This document shows, in pieces, positions 59,552 through 64,000 of a stretch of DNA of 64,000 bases (positions within the stretch are counted from its first letter, which is position 1; the number at the start of each line of letters is the position of its first letter). Source of the stretch: Coprinellus micaceus. Its lineage: Eukaryota > Basidiomycota > Agaricomycetes > Agaricales > Psathyrellaceae. Both the position numbers and the translations under genes were made by a program. Below the pieces are notes generated by a model. That model was not told the origin of the DNA, did not search any database, and was given only the letters and a program-made list of their open reading frames with translations. Location: NCBI GenBank assembly GCA_951394405.1, contig OX596336.1, forward strand, positions 4,278,001 through 4,342,000, given 5' to 3'.

Positions 59552-62500
59552 CGGTCCCTCGCCTCTCGGGATGTTCGCCAAATTGTTGGTCTAAGTCACC
59601 GTGGTCAGTTACCGGTCTACCAAACTGATCTTTCCTGAACTCGGTCGACAAGTATATGTGCTTTGAACCGGGGTTCGCCTCCCGATGCCATCCCTCAGTT
59701 ATCGGGCGAAGGTGCCCCTTCCCACTACAGGACAAAAAGGTAGTAAAAACAAAGGTGTACTAACTCAAGGGAGTTGAGGGACGCCGCAGTCCAAGGAATT
59801 GGAAAGTCTATGATATGTGCGCTAAGCTACGCGGAGGCACGGGCGAGTGATATCAGCGGAGGATGGCCACCCACTCTTCACTTGGGCATTCGTCAGCGTA
59901 GCGCGACAGGGGACCTAACGTGGGGAAACTGACCCCGCTCGCGTTTAATAAGAAAGAGGGTTATGATCAACTGGGGCTCGACTCCTCAGTACGGCTTATC
60001 GGTGGCCATCTTGCTGCGATAGGTAGCCGAAACCTCTGCGCAGCGCGCTCGCTGCTCTAAATTTGTTCTCAGTGAAGCGCATGCCGCAGCCCAACTGGCG
60101 TCAGAGGCTCACGTACGGCGTACTAACGCAACAAGGCGAACTGTTCCGAGCGTAAGGTTGGTGATGAATGAAAGGAGGCAGGGCGGCCATATGCATGTGT
60201 GGCGAAACTAGCTCGAGGTGACGCAGTCCAGCGATCGTGTGCATCATGCATGCATTCCTTCTATGGTGATACCGCCTCGTTCCGTTGTGGCGGCGAGCTA
60301 CCGTTTCACATTTGGTCGATGCCTCATTTTGCGAAGCGTAGGGGTTTCAGGCAATGTTGCGTTAGTGCATGGCATGTTTCTTCAAACAAATCTACTACTT
60401 CTAAGGAAGGTGGTGCAACCGTCTCACCACTCGACCTCCGGCTGCGTTCCGATTGACGATTAGACCGTGTCAGACAAACCAAACCGCTCGCGATCGCAAC
60501 AGCGGCAGTTCATTTCCTTATCCTCATGCACAGCGAAAGGTGCTCGTGGAAGAGGAAGGCCAGAACTGTGTACACTCAATTCAACACGAACATTGCAGCT
60601 TCGAATTCAGGGGGCCTAATTCACTCGCATAGCGACACTTGAGCCCTTTGCTCTCTCGAAGAATAGGCAGATGTGAATCCCGTTGGTGGATTCGGAGGGA
60701 GAAACCTTCGACGCCCTGCATTCCATTGCAGAACAGTCCTAGAAGCTGCTCCCGAAGCGTGATTGAGTGATTTGCAGCAGGAGGGAGATTAGGAGTGGGA
60801 ATCTTGAGGGCGCTTGATGTGACTGTAATGTATTGACTCGCGAGGGTAGGGGTAGAGAAGCTGAAGCAGCTGCTATTGGGTAGTGACATCCAGTGCGGAG
60901 GTATAAGATACGATATTAAGTTGTATTAAAGCAAACCGTCAACTTTCGACCCCCGTTTCTTTCCCCCTCCAACCTCCCAGGCTTCAGGTTCAGGCGAAAG
61001 GCCACGGTTTGATGCGCCTTCATCTCTTCCTACACTGCGCTGCTCCTCGGAAATTCCCGTAGCCTTAAAACCCTGAACGCTGTGTGTAGCCATCACTCTC
61101 ATTTCCACCACCACACAGTGCCCCCAACCTCCTGCGTTTCTGCTCCACAACCAGCTATACCGTGTAACCGCCGCCTTAATTTCACCTGTTGCTAAGCTAT
61201 CTACACAAATGCGAACCAACTAGACGCAACGTTTCCTAGTGAATTCATTTTAGGGTCAGCCCTTCTGTGAGCGCGACCTGCTGGATTTGGTCGATGTGCT
61301 TTGACTTCTGTGACAAGCACCCCAAATCACTCAGGGGTTAGGCTCTGCCGTACGTCTCTTGTCTTTTACTGGGAAGACGCACTCTCACCCTTTGTTTATT
61401 TTTATTGTGATAGCCAGATGACCTTATGCTAGAGCCCCTGAACAGTCCGATTGAAGACGGCAATGCGTGAGCCTTGAGGACATTCGGTTGTGCTGCGCCT
61501 CGGTCATATGGTAATTCGGTTGCAAGATAGGTAAGACTCTACGCAGGTTCGCCGTCTTCACTTGGAAAGACAAGACCAGGGAAAGGAGTTCAGTATCACG
61601 CCGTAAAGCCATGCCATGACGAAGCCCTGCCGTGCCTAGTGAACGACTGCGCTGGCGGTTCTGGCTGAATCGTCTACCGGCGGTACCTCGGTCAGGTCGT
61701 TTAGGCGCGGTATTCAGACCTTGACATCAGCTTCTTAACGACGGCGACCTGGTGTTTCTCCAAAGCGCCCGGAAGTTGAACTGAACTGAAGTAGTAGGTT
61801 CGCTCTGCTGCCTTTGGAACCTGATACGGATACATATGGATGTTAGCTCGATCAGTCCACCCCAAAGAGTAAGGACCTGATACTATGCTGGGAGCCCAAC
61901 TCTGGGTCGCCTTCCGGTAGCTACATATATCAACGCAAGGGGAGCTGTAAAACGCTGTGAGCTCACCTCATACCTCCCGAGCCGATCCCCGAGTGGCAAG
62001 CACCTACTACTTATAACTGCAAATGCACAGGCCCCTTCGAGCTCCCGAGCGCTGACTTTACCTCTCTACCGCTTGCAGGGAGCAGATCGCGCCGAACTCC
62101 ACGTCTGCTGTCATCGCAGGAGCACTGGTCTGGCACTCTACCCCACCTACTCGTGGACTCGGAGGCGTCTTGTTCTCTTTCTGTCGTCTCGTCCAGTATT
62201 TTCGTTGGAGCGAGTCCACATGAACTTAGGGCTCGCTATCGCCTCTTGGTTATCATTCTATACTCTTTGCAATCGTCCCAGACGCCATTTTCTCTATTCG
62301 CGCACTCCGCCTCATGAGCTCACCTGCTGACTCGAGACCCGAGAGACGACTCTCGTGTGCAAGTGCTGCGCCACTGGTGACATTGCCCTGCGCCAACGGC
62401 CTCCGAGTGAGGGCCCCGGTCTACAAGTCCGCTTAATGTCAGGAGCCAGCTGCGTAGACCAGCCCACGATGCTAGTTGAATGCTGGGAGCTTAATCGAGG

Positions 62501-63199
62501 GGGACATGGGCGAAGGTACCTACGTTCAATTCCCTTCATAACTCGCGTCTACTCATTAACTCCCTCCCAATAAGCTTTTGCTAGCTCCTCAATGACGAAT
62601 GCGGCCCACGGAGAACGATCCACTATGGTTCCTGGTTGTCGACGTGAGCCGACAAACCGAGCCCCCGAGTCCAGGGCCTTGCGAATCCAGCCGATCTCAA
62701 CCGTGCCTGCTCAAATTAAACGCAGTATTACCCTCTAATCTTGGTCCGCCCGAATCTCTTGTTGAGTATCGTCAGATTTGTCTCCTTATATACATCATGT
62801 CGAAAGCAGAAATGTGGACTCTCCAGCCTCGAGGCTCTCCGAACTCCAGTTCAATGCAACTTCCCCTCAGCCCTCATGGCCAAGCAAGCACGATGCCCTG
62901 CACTCGGAATACATCATATTCAACATGACGCAACCCTGCGGCATTTAACCCTCCATTGGAAGGACATCGCATCCTTTCGAAGAAGAGTGGAGAGAGGTAA
63001 ATAAGCCGGATAGCGACTCGACCGGAAAGCTTTGAGGGATTTTCCACTAAAATGAGCGCACTTCCATCAGCTCTCCCAGCGGTAATGAGTACGCGTCAAG
63101 TAATCACCGAAGGAGCTGCACCACGGAGAAGTCGGTTGGCCATTCATGATCGTTGGCTCTCTCAAAGCCAAATGCCTTTCTTTTGGAATCGAGTTACCG
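59552..63199. other. Gene-poor region before second tRNA-Asp
   Basis: Only short overlapping frames are visible on both strands; I see no domain, splice pattern or repeat. Minus-strand 60889-60581 (102 codons) and 61219-60926 (97 codons) are the longest that stand alone, and neither is recognisable. Confidence 0.45.
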
Positions 63200-63271
63200 T
63201 CTCTGTTAGTATATCGGTTAGTACACGCGCCTGTCACGCGCGAAAGCTGGGTTCGACTCCCAGACAGAGAG
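63200..63271 (+). tRNA. tRNA-Asp (anticodon GTC), second copy
   Basis: The acceptor stem TCTCTGT/ACAGAGA is perfectly paired. The D arm is GTAT/GTAC, the anticodon stem is CGCGC/GCGCG with GTC at 63233-63235, and the T arm is CTGGG/CCCAG, with discriminator G. A TTTTT terminator follows directly. It differs from the copy at 20659-20730 by one base (fourth position, C for T). Confidence 0.95.
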
Positions 63272-63652
63272 TTTTTGCACCTTCTAGCCTTTTCAAAGGC
63301 CTGACATGCTCATAATACATATGCATCCACATGGATGATGGCACAGACCCCCGCAGCAGAGCTACACTACCTGGAGAAGAATCGGAACTATCGATCAAGT
63401 CCAACCAAGCCCATGAGCAGTTCACCCAATTAAGCGCCCAAGGTCTGACGAGTGCCATCATCAGGTTCTTTTGATGGTGGATTGCTCGGACACGATAGGG
63501 AGGTGAAGAATGCCTCGTGTCTCTTTTGCTGCCATCCTACCCTCATCGATTAAGCCTGAGTGGCCAAACGCCACTCCGTTCCATTTTTCGCTGTACGTCG
63601 ATTGTAATTCCTCTTCGCAAACACTGAGCCCAAAATCTACTACTGAATAAAG
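63272..63652. other. Presumed promoter of F-box copy 5
   Basis: These 381 bases lie between the tRNA and the start codon of the partial F-box gene. No gene is seen. Confidence 0.5.
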
Positions 63653-64000
63653 ATGCTTCGACTACATCGGAGAAAGGACCAACTCTTGGATACTCTGCTC
63701 AACTGCAATACACCGCCTACCGACAACGAGCATGCCCAGATCAGCCAAGCCATTCAGGCTCTCAAGACCCAATACAAGGAGGCTTCGGGCACAGAATACT
63801 TACCCAACCGCCCCATTTGCCCGTCAGCTCGGAAGTATCACGACGAGATCCTACGTTATCAGCGGATTTTGACCCCAATCCGCAAGCTGCCTTCAGAAGT
63901 CTGGTACAGGGTTTTCGAAAGCGCGGTGCTCACGATACAACCTAAGACCCAGCAGCCCAGCGTCTTGAGGGACCTTCGCCTGGTCTCGAAAGCATGGAAC
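63653..64000 (+). CDS. F-box/leucine-rich-type protein, family copy 5 (partial, runs off end)
   Basis: From ATG 63653 the frame is open for 116 codons to the window edge. It begins MLRLHRRKD, then NTPPTDNEHAQI and LKTQYKEASGTEYLPNRPI. The F-box ILTPIRKLPSEVWYRVFESA follows, and then LRDLRLVSKAWN. All of this aligns with the first 120 residues of copies 1-3, residue for residue at the conserved leader and F-box. It lies on the opposite strand, about 24 kb from the tandem array. The rest of the gene is outside the window, so I cannot say whether it is intact. Confidence 0.88.
   Translation, partial: MLRLHRRKDQLLDTLLNCNTPPTDNEHAQISQAIQALKTQYKEASGTEYLPNRPICPSARKYHDEILRYQRILTPIRKLPSEVWYRVFESAVLTIQPKTQQPSVLRDLRLVSKAWN

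Overview
The window looks like nuclear DNA of a filamentous basidiomycete, most likely an agaricomycete. Its genes are split by many short GT-AG introns of about 50-60 bases. They include an agaricomycete-type DUF6698-like gene, a fungal P450 and a tandem family of F-box/leucine-rich-type proteins, as well as eukaryotic housekeeping genes (NOG1, RMI1, aminopeptidase P). There are no operons, no ribosome binding sites and no CRISPR. I built exon models by hand and accepted a junction only when the reading phase closed; none was tested against transcripts.

Layout: 1-6635 holds no confident gene. 6636-7639 is an RMI1-like gene. 7640-10614 holds only fragmentary hydrophobic coding-like segments. 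10615-12604 is a DUF6698-like gene split by a 512-bp hAT-type miniature transposon (11794-12305) that carries a tRNA-like segment. 12605-15013 has a 57-bp triple repeat and no gene. 15014-18285 encodes Xaa-Pro aminopeptidase P with a long disordered N-terminus. 19016-20187 holds a convergent pair: a dead copy (+) and an intact copy (-) of an unknown gene. A tRNA-Asp follows on the minus strand, then an F-box protein (20925-22681), a ten-exon cytochrome P450 (23739-25885) and NOG1 (26149-28540, minus).

28911-39471 is a tandem array of four minus-strand F-box paralogs. Three share a three-exon design and all four share a conserved C-terminal tail. The second copy is split by a 668-bp transposon with perfect 15-bp terminal repeats and an 8-bp target duplication, inserted at an exon/intron border. 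A fifth member starts at 63653 on the plus strand and runs off the window, 381 bases after a second tRNA-Asp gene.

39472-47831 and 50150-63199 are gene-poor. The second stretch contains a diverged tandem array with units of about 181-205 bp (53141-54160) and a perfect 12-bp hairpin. 47832 to about 50140 (minus) is a large, intrinsically disordered protein gene of unknown function.

The genes do not form one pathway. The main theme is a rapidly evolving, duplicating F-box family beside small DNA transposons that have cut into at least two genes.
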